From: Pseudeuparius sepicola
Taxonomy: Eukaryota; Arthropoda; Insecta; Coleoptera; Anthribidae
Direction: 5' to 3'
DNA length: 64,000 nucleotides
NCBI GenBank assembly: GCA_963920635.1
Contig: OY987301.1
Coordinates: 14,042,501 to 14,106,500, forward strand
Shown here: piece after piece, positions 13,579-27,169 of the stretch
How the letters are laid out: the number at the start of each line of letters is the position of its first letter
How positions within the stretch are numbered: the stretch's first letter is position 1
Notes under the pieces: generated by a model
Databases searched by the model: none
What the model saw: only the letters and a program-made list of their open reading frames with translations
Told to the model about the DNA's origin: nothing
Translations under genes and position numbers: made by a program

Positions 13579-14408
13579 ACAAGCTTTTATTCAAATGCTC
13601 TGAAGAAGAAAATAAACTTTATAATAAATCAAACCCAGGCAAACCCATAATTTTGCTACATTATACAACTGTATATGATAGAAAAGCTTGTCTCTTGAAA
13701 GTAATTTTAAGTAGAAAATGTATTTTTCTATTAAAGAAATTTACACACGAAAATCTCGCTACAAGCTTTTTATATCATATACAGTTGTATAATGTAACAA
13801 AATTATGGGGTTGCCTTGGTTTGATTTATTATAAAGTTTATTTTCTTCTTTTCAGAGCATTTAAATAAAAGCTTGTTTTTAAAAATATTCTTTTAATATT
13901 AATTTTATTTTCAACTTTTTACTTCTACTCTTCAAGCCCTTTCATTTAATGCCCATATTAAGGGAAAAGAAAATGTAATCCGCCGTGTTGGAGCGGCGGC
14001 CATATTGAATTTAGTGTGATGTCACTAACTTTATCGTTTTCAACTCTTCAAACCCTTTCATTTGATACCCATATTAAGGAGGTTGACAAAAAGATACATC
14101 ATCCGCCATCTTGGAGCGACGGCCATATTGAATTTAGTGTGATGTCACTAACTCTATCGCTTTCTACTCTTCAAGCCCTTTCATTTGATACCCATATTAA
14201 GGGGGTTGACAAAAAATATATCATCCGCCATCTTGTGGCGACGGCCATTTTGAAAGTACTACAATATTGATTATTGTATATTGTATTGTCACCGGAACTA
14301 AAGGTGTATGCAAAATTTCAGCTCAATCGGATATCAGGAAGTGGTTCTAATTCAGCTTGTAAGATTTGACCTAAACATACATACATCGAAAGTTAAATAG
14401 AAGCTTGT
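13579..14408 (+). mobile_element. Non-autonomous element with 123-bp internal tandem repeats, copy A
   Basis: Bounded by inverted ACAAGCTTTTAT and AAGCTTGT, 830 bp. The left 300 bp is a hairpin whose arms themselves end in ACAAGCTTTTAT. It is followed by tandem units of about 123 bp (GTGATGTCACTAAC at 14016 and 14139) containing CATCCGCCATCTTGGAGCG, then a unique tail with CACCGGAACTAAAGG. Other copies are at 32093-33204 (reverse) and 40107-45513 (interrupted). No protein, no certain TSD. Superfamily not assigned. Confidence 0.7.
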
Positions 14409-16305
14409 AAAAATAATTATTAAAATTCGCGCTGGGGATTTTAAAGTTAAACGGAAAGCCGAAGACTGGGAATGCACCGAATATTGGGCGATTTTTTAAG
14501 CATTGCCGATTAATGCTTTTAAAAAACTGAATATTGTCGGCCGAATATTCGGCTAATTATTCGGCTAGTCAATTCGATTATTGATACATTTTTTTTATAA
14601 ATAATTATAAAATTTATTGAATTTATATTTTTTTGCAAAAATGTGTAATCTACTTAAAATATAAAGAAACAATTAAAAATTTTCATCTCATGATGCAGCC
14701 AGTCCTAAAACCATCATTCGGCCACTTATCATCTTAGGCTTTTAAAAGGCGTTTTCATAAGAAATACTATAAATATGAAGGACTATCCGAATATTCGGGC
14801 GAATAAAAAAAGTAAACAGAGGAAACAAAACAGTGCATTTACTTTATCGCATCCGCATATCCACTTGTTCTTGTATATATATATATTTCTAGAAATGTGC
14901 CGCATAAAATTGACACTTGCATTACCTTTGAAAATGTCCTGCACATACTATTTTTCATTTTGTTTATTTATTATTTATTACGAGTAAATAACTACACGAC
15001 GCGAGGCACCATTCAAGACCAGAGGACGAACCGCGTGGGAACAGGCAGACGCGGCGCGGAACTAAGCACTACAGTTCCGTATTTTGTTTTTGCCGCATGT
15101 CAGCCAGTCCCTGTGTATTCCAAACCAACCTTAGATAATAGGTATAATTCCATTTTATGTTTAAAAAAGTCGTTTTAGATATGATCCCGCAAATTTGGAC
15201 AATAAACGGCGAGTTATATTTCGAGCGTCCGGTTCGGGATGGGCACAAAAGCGGCCACAGCGACTGTTTAAACTTTTTGTTGTCTCGGACAAAGCCGGCT
15301 TGATAATAACCGCGCTGGAACAAAGCCACCTGAGACCATAATGGCGTCAAATCGCACGGCGGCGCAGAAAGCGGAGTCGAAACAACGTTGCCGTCCGCGG
15401 TGCGGCCATTTTAAACTAGACAAGCCTCTTATGATTTGAGTATAAGTATAATATTATTTCGCCTTCGTTCTATATTTTTTTGACTTCACTGCCAGTTTTG
15501 TATTGTAGAACTATTTTCTAGAGTTCTATTTAATTAGAAGAGTATTTTTGTGTGAAGGGACTGTCCTTGAGCATTTGTGGTTGTGGGACATGTTGCCATA
15601 GTGACAAAAGTATCACTTCTGCGCCGATTTTTTTGCAAAATTTTTTAGAGCCTTCCATTTAATTTTCTAAAATTTTTATTTAAAATAGAAATTACTAGGA
15701 GGTTTCGTACCTAAATAATAATAATTATTACAATTAAATAGAGGAATTTTTCCCACTACTACTGGAAAATATACTCTTATTAATAATTACACTTATTACC
15801 CTTTATAGGAACCAGGTTCGGAGAACATTATTAGTCTGGGTGTGACGTAAGCCTCCGTCGACCCTGCCGGCCCGGGAGCAAGCAGGCCCGGATGCTGCCA
15901 ACCTCTCGGAGTGCCAATTCCCCACCGCATGACATATAATGGGAGATAAGCGCTTTGTGTAATAGTTCTATTGCATAATAGTCGCGCTACGAGTGCTTAT
16001 CAGAAAATGACTCATAACAACTGACAGACGCGAAGAGGAAATTGGAATAAGAAATTTTGGGGCGTAAAATGAAAGATAGTAGTCCCGTAATTTCCTACTA
16101 GCGTGAATGAGCCGTTGGCTCGAGAGAGGCAGAGCCAGGGGCGTACGTACAAATTTCATTTGGCTTTTTGTTGGAGGTAGAAAGAGCACGAAAAAACTTC
16201 ATAACTATATTTTTATGCAGATATGAAACTAGAAGATAACATTTTCTTTTTTCTACTACCTATATCTCTGGACTGGATGGAATGACCTTAAAACATCCAG
16301 ATATA
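14409..16305. other. Intergenic DNA with a possible hAT-like subterminal cluster
   Basis: 14520-14800 has repeated CCGAATATTCGG and ATTATTCGGC palindromes of the type seen near hAT ends. The termini were not resolved. 15000-15420 is GC-richer and unique-looking. At 15835-15930 a GC-rich block precedes AT-rich sequence. No gene recognised. Confidence 0.35.
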
Positions 16306-17207
16306 CAGGGTGGCCCACCACGAATTGCATGGATCTATATATGGAAAACTAAAAGTAGTAAAATTCTGAAAATTTGGCACCTCACCAATGCGGATGGGCG
16401 CTGCTCAACTAAAATATTTTGGTGAATCTGGCACTTCCGGTTATACCGGAAGTCGATATCAACTTTCTTATCTCAAATGGAACACCCTATATATTAGTCA
16501 TTTTTGGATGCTAGGCATCATTTTGGAACAAAAACTTGCAACATGTGCTATGTCTAAATCCAACCGTTTTTGAGATATTTGCATTTTCCGAAAAGTTAAT
16601 TAGCAATTTATACGAGGAAACCGCGAAATTTCAAAACGAATTTTTGGCATCGTGTAACAGAAGCCCTGACCTGATGATCTCTACTGAGAAATAAATCCGT
16701 TCACAAAATATGAATAAAAATTACATTCAAAATATGCTTAAATCTCGAAATTTTTTACTGCGATCTTATTCACCACAAAAAATGATAACAACTTTGTGTA
16801 AGGTTGCCTATACCTAAATGCAGTAATTTTCGATTAATTTACGAAAAACCCACTTTTCGCCCATAAAATGCGGGGTTTGCTTACCGCTTGGAAAATCATA
16901 TTAGCCGTGGACGTTGAAAAGACAATCGCGGCTGAGGAAATGTCACTTGGTTTATAAATTATTGTCAATAATAATGCCGGCGCGCTTAAATTACACAAAC
17001 GAAGATGATGTAAATTTGTTTATTATCTACGGAGAATGCAGCAAAGTAATATCAAGAACGTGCGATACATAATCTGCGTTAGATTCACCAAAATATTTTA
17101 GTTGAGCAGCGCCCATCGGCATTGGTGAGTTGCTAAATTTTCAGAATTTTCCTACTTTTAGTTTTCCTTATATAGATCGATGCAATTCGTGGTGGTGTTC
17201 CACCCTG
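16306..17207. mobile_element. Tc1/mariner-like element with about 145-bp TIRs, 902 bp
   Basis: TA-flanked ends CAGGGTGG... and ...CCACCCTG. The inverted arms continue through ACCACGAATTGCAT to TTTTGGTGAATCT. The interior holds a hairpin ACTTCCGGT-tat-ACCGGAAGT at about 16433 and a relic transposase start (16974-17072). Non-autonomous. Confidence 0.85.
16974..17072 (+). pseudogene. N-terminal relic of a Tc1/mariner (DUF4817-type) transposase, 32 codons
   Basis: The reading starts MPARLNYTNEDDVNLFIIYG and ends at TAA after 32 codons. It resembles the start of the intact transposase at 42237 (MPEYSNAELTDMVIMYG): same MP start, acidic patch and IYG/MYG. The frame runs straight into the right TIR, so the rest of the gene was deleted. 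Identification rests on this short similarity. Confidence 0.6.
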
Positions 17208-17522
17208 TACGACTACTCATATCTTTTAACAAAAGTGCTGATCTGTGTGTGGAGTTCCGCTAGACTAAAATTTATCAATTTATTTATTCCACGAATGTAT
17301 GTAAATATTGTTTATATTTATTTAGCTTTGTTTACAATGTATAAATGAATACAGGGTGGTTAACTTTTGATGCAAAAAATTTGTTACTTTTGATAGATTT
17401 TATCAATTCAATGTTATTTTGTTTAATGTCCCTGTAAATTTTTAAAGTCAACATTTTATTTCCATATACATAGGGCTACAAATTTTGGGATACCTCAAAT
17501 CAATCAAAACATCTGAGGTATA

Positions 17523-18447
17523 TAGTATATTTCATTTTAAGTGGCGACAATTCATTTTTTTATAACGGGTAGGTTTATTTTCGAAAACTTTTTTAAAAAT
17601 ATAGGACTCTGTAAGCTCTACATCCTGGTATTATTTTAAGATTCGTCTTTTACAGAGCCTACTTCGATTTAGTAACTTATACCGAGTGTTTACAACTTAA
17701 GTTCAAAAAATGAAAATAAAAACGACTCTTGCAAATACTAGATTGCCAATGAATAAAGAATCACCTAATATATCAATTCACACAATATAATCCGCATATC
17801 TCATAATAAATACGGAAATATCGAAAAAATCGGCCAGAAGGTTTTGTTATTACATGCGCCACGAAGTTTTAAAAATAGTCGACATGCCAAATAATATGAA
17901 CTGTCAAACTGTAGACGCTTCGTTTATGTCCATGGGTCCATGGCAATCTTGATGAAAATAGTAGACGTTACCTTGAAAAATTGCAACGAAGATGTTAAGT
18001 GCCAAGGAAATTATTTAACCATTATAACCTTCTTGTAAAAATAATGTTTAGCGTTGAAAAATAAGAATAACAGACTTAATTTTAAAACATCGTGTCGCAT
18101 GTAGGTAGTAACAAAACCGCCGGGCCGGATTATTCGATATTTCCGTATTTATTATGAACACTATACGTATAAGTTACTATGTTGAAACTTAGGATTTGTG
18201 CGGATTCCAGATATGCCTAAATCGATAGGGGTATTTGTTTTTCTCGTAAAAAAAAGCCTAATATATGGTTTCCCCATATTTGGGGTCTTATTTGTTATTG
18301 TGGTAGGCTATCGAAAAGGATAATCTTAAAATAATGCATACCAGGACGCAGAGCTTTCGGAGTACTATATTTCTGAAAAAAGTTTTCGGAAATCAGCCGA
18401 CCCTTTATAAAATAATGAATTGTCGTCACTTAAAGTGAAACACACTG
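17523..18447. mobile_element. Old, diverged copy of the CAGTGTGTTTCAC foldback family
   Basis: The left end (AGTATATTTCATTTTAAGTG) and right end (CACTTAAAGTGAAACACACTG) match the termini of the 44243-45472 element. The inner arms share GGACTCTGTAAGC/AAGATTCGTC-type blocks and ATACGGAAATATCGAA with its inverse at 18140. Many substitutions, so an older insertion. The right end is followed by TA. Confidence 0.65.
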
Positions 18448-21400
18448 TAATATTCATATTAGCATTTGAGAACACATTTTGTAGTAGCATAATATAAGGC
18501 AACATTCGTATTTTTGATAAGCAGTTTTGGAAACTTCTTATTAAAAAAATTGGCACGCCTTAGTTGAAAGAAATTTAAAAACACATTTTTTCACAATCAT
18601 AATTTTATATATACCTATGGTCCCTATGGAAGATGTTTTGAAGATGACAATATCTGTCTAAGTTTGAAAACAGTGAAAATAATTATATACTTACTTGTTT
18701 TCTCGAAATTTGAGAAACTATAGAAAAAACGGAACAAAAACGTTTAGATTAGGAGCAATGGTTTTGTGATAAGTACGCCACTGGAAACACAAGGGATCTC
18801 CGTACCGCGCAAATGCTGGAACGATGATAGACTTTTTAGAGCTTGTTCCAAAACGATTTTCTATTCACGACATGGCTACCCTCTTTTTTGCCATGCTTCT
18901 GTTTATATGCCTATGTAACAGAAGAAACAAAGAAAGATAACTCATATTCTGTGTGTCTGGTAATAAATAGAACATTTATAAAATATTTTACAGGGTGTCC
19001 CCAGTACACAATCTTTGACACTTTCTAGGAAGAGTTCCTATAAAGTTGCATATATATCTAAACCCTTAGTTTTCCAGATAAAGAAAATGATTATATTCAA
19101 TTTTTAACTCTGGAACAAATAGATATATATCGACTGCAAACTCGGCATGAAGTAATAGGTCTTTAAGGTTCATAGATACCTAGGTAGAACAACCATTCTA
19201 TTATATTTACCAGTGGCGTGCATAACAAAAGAACGATAAACAGGCCATGTGCTAATATTCGGACTTTTATCTCTTTATAGATATTCATTAATAACTTCAA
19301 GAAATAAGTAGCTCAAACTAATCGCCACACTATTATGCACCTTTTGAAACATAAAGTTCGCGAAAACCCGCGGAAAAACTGAAATTTTGAAAGATTTTTG
19401 CCGTGTTTAGTAGGTACGCTATTTTCGCCCATGCCCGACATTCGGCGCGCGCCGACGTACTCTCTCTACTCTACTTTATTACTCTCTATTCTACTTACGC
19501 CTATGGAGGCGGTTTCACATAGTACTCGACTACGATCGCAGTGACTGTTTTGTGGGCATGGTTCCGCTGCCAAGCCAATATCGATGTGATCGGAGTACAC
19601 TGTTATCGCAGATACTGTTATAACTAGAAATATTAAAGCATACATTATGAATGGTCGGCCGTCGACGATTTCGTCATCTACTTGTCTCTTTTCGGCTTCA
19701 GAGCGGGCGCGTATGCTGTTGTCTCTGTCTCACTTAAAATGCATTTATCCTTGTGGCCATAATAAACCAACACAAATATGTGAACAAATTTTAAAACGCA
19801 ACAAGGTATGCTTGTACAGGTAGGTACAGGCATTAAACATCTAGTATATCTCCCAATTGTGTGAGATAAAGATTTCTTTCGAAATTTCTAATATGATGAA
19901 AAAAGTGGCCATGCTTCCGTAGTAACAAGCAAAAGCTTCCTTTAAATATTATACCGTTTTGAAAACTCGATTCTAACCGCCTCAAAACAGGCTGTCGGTC
20001 CCTATTATCGCTCAATCCGCCGAGAAGTTCTCCCGAACATCCCGGACCCCCGGAATGAAGGGAAATAACGTCTGTTATCTGTGGGGCGGGCGCCCGCTCG
20101 CCCCCATTCGAAAATAGTTCGCGCAATTTCCGACCTCCCAGCCACTTGTTATAACGCAATAATGTAATAGGCAGATAAAGAAGGGTTCGCCCTGTAAGGC
20201 TTCGGCACGTCCCCTTCGGTATACTGCCACCCTCCCGTTTACGTTTCGTTGTTTCGGCCGTTGGCGGGGCTGCGAGGGCGAGGATGATCCTTAAAAAGGT
20301 TCCTGTGGAAGGAGAGCATTCGCAATAAAAGGGATGATTATTTTACATTGTTTTATATCACCGTATATACTACATGTAGTAGCTTCACTTGGCCGCGGCA
20401 CTTTGATCTCATCGAATTATACCCGCCGCCTTCGCCATTATCTCCACCCGACTGGACTATAGATGAACTGCGTCTTGCATGTATTCCAACGGGGACGAGA
20501 GGCAAGTGGTAACGGCGGTCGGATAATTTTTTTTATATTTTCGATGCAAAAATGTTATAATGTTCTCATACCTATAAAACCATGCGACTGTATCTAACAT
20601 TCTCGCAAGTTATGAAGTGCGACACCGCAATTTTCCCCGCTCCCGTTTTGCGAAGCCAATCGATTTCTGTAATTGCAAATTGCGAATGCGACATTAACAG
20701 CTGCTTAATGCTTCTTTGAAATACTGGCGTGGTTCTTTGTTGGTCTACTGACTTTTGCTGCTTTTTAATAGGCGTGACACATTAATGGCACGTTTAAATC
20801 AACTTTGCATTGCCCACGTATACGATGTTTTAATTAATACTTTACTGGATATCGCATTAACCTACCGGTTCCAAGTTCTAGGTAACTGCGCTAGAAAATT
20901 GAAATGCCATTAGGCTTGATAGGTGTCGAGAATAATAGCTGGTCATATTTTGGTTTTGCTATTACCTTAGTCTAATATCATTTTGTAGGAACGAGTCAAA
21001 ATAAAAGTTAGGTTTTCCTACATTAAGCTTCAAACGCGAATTTAATTTATCACTATAAGTAGGTATAGGCACAGAATAGCCAGGTGGCTATTCTGTGGTA
21101 TCGGCTTTTTGCAGAAAGGATCTTCACAAACATGTAAATTTCTGTTTAAACGCCATACCTAAAAAGCCTCAAACTAAAAACGTGTGGAAAATCAACCTTA
21201 GCACCCGCGTAACTATACACGCTCCTGCATGAAAGCACACAGTCAAGAGAGAGCTACCTATGGTGCCAGGTTAGGTTAGGTGTTCAGTCTTATTTCCGAA
21301 TGCCGAAGGTTAAAGTGGTTTTGATTAATCCATGTTTATAATATACTTTTTTGTTATAGAAACCAGTGAACACACCTATTGGAGTTTGGTTTTAAATCAA

Positions 21401-22599
21401 TTAATTTATTAGTAACTACCGTATCGAACCGAAAACTCTTTTCAGTCGATCTATGCTTGATAGCACCGATCGTTAATTGGTAATAAAAATGTCCCCTTCT
21501 TCGTTTTCGCCTCTATGTCCTTCCTATCTTGACTATAAATAAAAGGTGTGAGGATTCGGCTTCTTCGAAACTGGCGGGAGCGTTTATTAAACAATTTTAT
21601 CTGTGTCTACTATCCGAGCGCCAAAGATACGGCCCCTCAGGGTGAGATGTACCACTTGAGGAGCCGCTAATAGTCATTTCTAACCAATTGGCTGCACCAG
21701 TGGCGCATCACCTGCAGAAAAACTGAACTGCAAGCTCTTTTATATCCATTGCTGAATTTTTGTAAAATTGGCAAAAGATTTTGCTTTTTGATTTTGATTA
21801 GAGATTTTGTGAAAATTGAAAGTTGTAAACCATAGGTAAGAGCGAAATTTTTTAGAAGTTTTAAGCACAAACATTCTTATTTCTTTCAATTGGAGAGGAG
21901 GGGTGTTGCATTCTTAAGCCCCTTCCAAATCTACAGCCCTGTTAGATCTGTCGAAAAGAGTAAGATATTTTTAATTTTAAATATAAAATTTAATACTCAT
22001 ATGGGATTTATTCATTTTTACATTGAAGGATTTTAGCATATTTCCAATTTTAGCAAATCCACATCCACATTGTTTTAAAATTACCCCCATGCATTTATCG
22101 GAAGAATTTGCAGCCTGCCTAAAGTGCCAACATTGGTAGTGAAGAAAATAATTGCCACAGAAAAAGTAGTAAATCTCAGAAAAAATCTCTTGAACATTAA
22201 GTCCGGAAACGCTTAATAAAACGATGCAGGGTGTTAAAATTCAGTTTATAAGATTTGTAAATGAAAAGAAAACTTAGTGTTATTTGTTACTGAAAGGGGC
22301 AGCTTGGATTTTGAGAAGTTTTAAATGTTTAAAGTGTTTTTCAACGTCTTAGTTTATATTTTAGAATCAAGTTTGTGTCTAGTGCGCGTGTGTCCTGGCG
22401 GAGGGGAACCGCTCGAGGATTTTCGTTGTCGACCCACGCCCTGATACGGTTCCTATTCGGCCTTTCACGCTGCCGATCAACTGAGACCTTGTCAATATTT
22501 ACAGTATACTGAGGTGAGTTTTCATTTTATATCGTAAAAAATAACCTAAACACCAAATATTGGGTCTGTTTATATTATATTTATACACATTACAAAAGC
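18448..22599. other. Intergenic DNA with a GC-rich island
   Basis: No gene recognised over 4.1 kb. A single mariner-like end (CAGGGTGTCCCCAGTACAC, about 18993) and CAGTGGCG-type hAT ends (19213, 21696) lack partners. 19430-20520 is GC/CpG-richer and low in repeats. A perfect 12-bp stem with a 4-nt loop lies at 21070-21097. 22380-22520 is GC-rich and ends in a donor-like GGTGAGT. Confidence 0.4.
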
Positions 22600-22905
22600 C
22601 AGGAAGAAAATGTCACCATAACAACATTTGCTTTGCCTCGGGATGAAAATTTGCGTCAAAAATGGATTCGTCAAATTCCAACTCAAATTTAATTTCTAAA
22701 AAAACCCTTAAGTATGTATGGCTAACACATTTTCAAGAAAGTGAAACAATTAAAGTGGACAAATAATGTGTTGTGGGAGGAAAATACCTATAGAGAATAT
22801 CACCTAAGCTAAAGGAAGGTGCTGTCCCAACAATTTTTAAGAATATGCCAAAATATTTGAGTGCAGTGCTGTTTAACTCTCAGCCCAAAACATCTGAGGC
22901 AGGTT
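22600..22905 (+). pseudogene. THAP-domain relic, frameshifted
   Basis: Three in-frame pieces in changing frames fit a THAP zinc-finger domain in order: TTFALPRDENLRQKWIRQIP (from 22618, the F-P-D / LR-W core), then YVWLTHFQESE (22713, the histidine ligand region), then PKLKEGAVPTIFKNMPKYL (22803, the terminal AVPTIF box). Stops and a frameshift separate them. THAP domains occur in host factors and in P-element/THAP9-type transposases. The following ORF to 23079 is not recognised, so parent type is uncertain. Confidence 0.6.
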
Positions 22906-23408
22906 GAAAAAATTTTGGAAAAACAATTAGAGAAAGCCTGGATACACAAAACCAATAATGTAATAGATGAAAGAAAACTCGCCAAATTGTTAGGAGTTTT
23001 GTTTTTTCTACCTATCTACAAAAATGCCTTTTATTACATAGGACTAAGTTGGTCACAAGACTACGCGATTATGCGTTAGCGCAATGGCCTGTCTTTATCG
23101 TTGGCCTCGATGCAATGATGAGTGACAGTGTCATCAGGATATCACAGAGACACAGTAGAGATTATGGAAGAAAAGTTGTTTTGGTAAATTTTAATATAAG
23201 AAAATTATCAGGCAATCACTGGGCCACTTAAATGTTTGGCCGCGTCTATTGCTTTCATATCCTTATGCCACTGACCTAAATATTTGACACACTGATCAAC
23301 GCTAATCAAACTAAGAAATAACTACCTATATAATTAAATAATCATGCAGTGTTTTTTGAGAAATATATCATGATATTCGTTTTTTCTTCTCTTCAAATCG
23401 GTACTTGA

Positions 23409-23662
23409 TATTTTGTCGTAAGTAATATCATAAGGACATCTAATTTTTCCGAAAAAAATCGAAAAAACACGTTGCTAAGTAATATTTTAACAAGAAGCAT
23501 GAGTGCTGGTGGCAACAAAAATCCGAGTCGAAGACGAGGATTTTGGCACCTGCAAGAATGCATTTTGTTAAAAAAATATTAGTTAGCATTGTGTTTTTTT
23601 GGATTTTTTCACAGGAAAAATTAGATGCCCGAATGGTATTTGACGCAAGACTATTTCATGAG
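23409..23662. repeat. Imperfect foldback element, about 250 bp
   Basis: ATCTAATTTTTCC (about 23439) mirrors GGAAAAATTAGAT (about 23615). Further in, TAAGTAATATTTTAACAAGAAGCA mirrors its inverse, and a core AAAATCC...GGATTTT closes the hairpin around 23530. Outer arms diverge. No TSD recognised. Confidence 0.55.
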
Positions 23663-26600
23663 TAACAGATTATTCTGCATACACATAGCTTACAAAACAT
23701 ACTAACCTATTATACAACAGCTGTCAAGTTTTGCAGCGGGGAAACTCGAAAAAACTGCTGACAGGTGCTGTCATACAGTTTTTCCATCTAGAAACCATTT
23801 GTAACTCAAAATTGCGCGTTTGTGATTGGTGGAAATTAAGACGAGAGAAATAGATACAGGTATGTCGAAATAGTCCCTCAAATAACCTAAGACACTTATT
23901 TACTAAGTCACAACAATACAAATAAGTCTCATGGCAAAATTAAGGAGAACAATAAGATTTTTTTAGATCTAATAATAAAAATGTTTCCCATGTTATGATT
24001 CTGGTTGCGCCACTGGCCGTTTACGACAAAGATAAAGGCACAGTCCCGTCTCCGATTTATCGCCTCGTGCTACCGTGCGCGCATCTCCAGGAAACCAATT
24101 TAGAAGAAGGAGAAGGCTTATCTCGTTTTTAATTACGGGCCCAGCTCAATTACTATCCATTACGATTCTTATTTGTCCGCCGGCGTCGACTCTTATAAAT
24201 ACGCCCGGACGGGAGTTAAGTTTTAACAAATTCGCCACCGTCGTCATCCGAAGGGCTTTCGTTTATTCAGAAAAAAGTGGACGGTATACGTTCGTTGGGA
24301 TTCTTGAAACAAGCCGAACATAGAATAAACTAGAGTCCTCACTCTCAAAAAGGTCATCTTCAATCAAGAGTATAGAGGAAAGTCGCCTAAATAAAGAAGC
24401 CATCTGTTGTTTTAAATTGAAACCTCACTCTATACAATGCAAAAAGTCAAATTAATCCCACTATGCAATATTGTGGTGGTACAATCTCTCTCCATTAGAT
24501 GGCAGCTCCAAACGTCTAAATTGCATGGCGGAGTTTTATGTTCAGTCGCCGTTTGAGCTGTGTCGATCTTTGAAATAATCGTTCCAGAATTTTGTGTTTG
24601 CGTCGGTATTCTAGTCACAATTAAATAGATTTCAAAAATAACAGTACTGCATTATTCTAACCTAAAAAGTGAAAAGGTGCCTAATTTCGGATAGTCTGAA
24701 GTTCCTAATTTCGGATACCAGAAACCCAAAATTCTGGCTTAATATAATATGCTGGTTGCGAGTAAATCGTTTATTTTCAGAAAAAGTGACAGATCCATTG
24801 AAACTGGCATTTGTTTTCCTCTGACCTCATTATAATTAATGAGGTCAGAGGCAAACAAATGGGATACCTAGCTATCCGGATGTCTCCCATTTTGTTTCGG
24901 TCCCGAAACATTGGAAATTACATCAAACAAGCTATAATAAAGAAGCTAGAAAAAACGTATGTCAAGACAAAAACTGTGCAACTGAAAATATCTGAGAGGC
25001 ATACGATAAATCTATTAAAAATCTAAGTCAGGGCTTACCGCGACCTGAACAACGGAGAACAATGTTTCATTTGAACGTTTGTTGGTATGCAATGGCAATT
25101 ACAAATTATGCAGGTAGTTGCCGATTAAGTATATAGGGGAGATAAGATGAAGTGGGTAAGAAGTCGGATGCGAATAATAATTCATTCTCGCGAAACACTT
25201 ATTGAAGTTTAATTACCCCCATTGCTATTACTGAGCCTTTGTCTTGAACACTTGTTAGTTTGACAGTGAGCAGAAAAGAAAGCGTTTGTTTCGAATACAA
25301 GCAACTTAATTATTTGAAAACCAAAATGAACTGAAAAAGAAGGAATTTACTAAAACTCGAACGTATTGAACACTCGGAGAAATAACCAAGAATAGAGGGA
25401 GTAAGAACAAAAAGTAAACAGAGCCAACTTCTTTTTGAGCGACGCCGCATTGTTTACAGCATTTCATTTCAAAATAGACGGGTTTAATAATGGCATTAAA
25501 TGAAGGCACACCGCCCATAACGCTAAATTAACAAATGTAGTTATTAATTTCTTGTATGTAACAATTTTAAACTAAAACTAAATCTCGCTGTCACTATTGG
25601 AGCTAATTATCACTTTGGTAAAATCGTCAACAGATACCTGAAACCGCCCAACATGGCAACGCCGCCGTTGCCGCCGCGTTCATTACTCAGCGGTATTTGT
25701 TTTGTGTTCGCCCAGCAAGTCAAGTTTTCCGATTGATTACGTATGTATTTTTTTGTGTTTTCAATTGTTTTTTTTTAATTGATAGACTATTTATTAGTAT
25801 TTAGGATATTGTGACTGATTTTGTATACAATGGGACTCAGAAAATGTGTATTGTTTGGCCAAATTGATATTTCTCAGGATATAACCTATCACAGGTAAAC
25901 GTTGTAGATATACACGGGCGTAATGTTTGTTTACTTCGGTAAAATTCCGTTAAATGTTGGTTGACTACAAACGTGTGCATTTTGATGCTGTTGCTCCGTC
26001 TATCCTTTCCTTGGTTATTTCTCTGAGATTGAACATAGTACTCAAGGGTTTAGAAATACAGTGTCTAAATGTTGGTATTTCCCTCATTAAATTTGTACTG
26101 TTCTCAAAGTAGTTATCTATGTCGAAAAATGCGTTATAGGAAAGTTTTAGACTTTTTTAATATCTACAACTTTTATGTGTAGGACATTTTCCGCTAGGAG
26201 GTCACGTATCGCCAAAAATAGCAAAAAACAGTTTCAACCCATAAGCATCACCCCCATTTCCCCATTTCGACTGATGTGGTTAACCAACACTATATTAAAG
26301 GCCTGTGCAAAGCGCTGTTTCAGGCGATCGCCACTGGCACCACACGACGAAACAAATTTACATGGTGGTTTAATGTTAAAGAACCGTTGTTGCAGTATCT
26401 TTTATAAAATAAAAACATGCAAATGTGTCTATTACAACGAATTTATTATCCAAAATAAAATAAAATATTTGCTTGTTATGTCCCTCTAATTTGACAAGTT
26501 CACGTGGCATATTTCCATACATTTTCTTAAGAAAAGCGAGTCTAAAAAGCAATCAAGAGTATTTGGTACCTTTTGGTTTGAAATGAAGTCCATAGCTAGT

Positions 26601-27169
26601 TGTAGTGTAAGTAAGCATAAAACGCATTCGATTTTTCAGTTTCTTCTTTATATGGAGTATGAAGGACTATTGGTTCGCTTTGGAGCGGAGCTATAAACAA
26701 AATTCTCTATTTTCATTCTTGCATACGTTACAAAATACTCTTCCAAAATAATATCTAGAATTTTCGCTTCCTCAGCTGGTAGATCAGATCATCCCATAAT
26801 TCCAAAATAGTGTTTATTTCTGTAACTCACCTAATGGTCTGTGCAGTGTGCGCATACCATTTTTTTCATGTTGATGGAAATTTCATGTTATCACAAAGAA
26901 ATCTACCTATAAAAGCTGTGTTAATAGGATAAAACTGCTAAATACTGGACGCAAAGACAATTCGTTACCGTAAAAAGAAGGCAAATCGTAATAAAGCTGG
27001 ATATTCAAAATTTGGGACATTTTAAACGTCAGTAACTGACATACCAATAACCACAGAATACCCCCCTATAACCTATAATAAGTCGCAATTTTTTTCGTCG
27101 AGTGGCGCCACCCCAGTCCGTAAACAACAATGAAATATGACGTCATGCTCGGGTCTTTAATATAGTGTC
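23663..27169. other. Intergenic DNA, no recognised gene
   Basis: 24000-24330 is a GC-rich island (GCCGGCGTCGACTC near 24179). An inverted 18-bp pair around CCTCTGACCTCATTA lies at 24820-24852. 25640-25740 is a GC-rich patch with GGCAACGCCGC. Open frames up to 104 codons (26175) show no known domain. Confidence 0.4.

Noticed and set aside
21268..21284. AGGTTAGGTTAGG, an insect telomere-like word
   Set aside because: Only two and a half TTAGG units. No array, so not an interstitial telomere.
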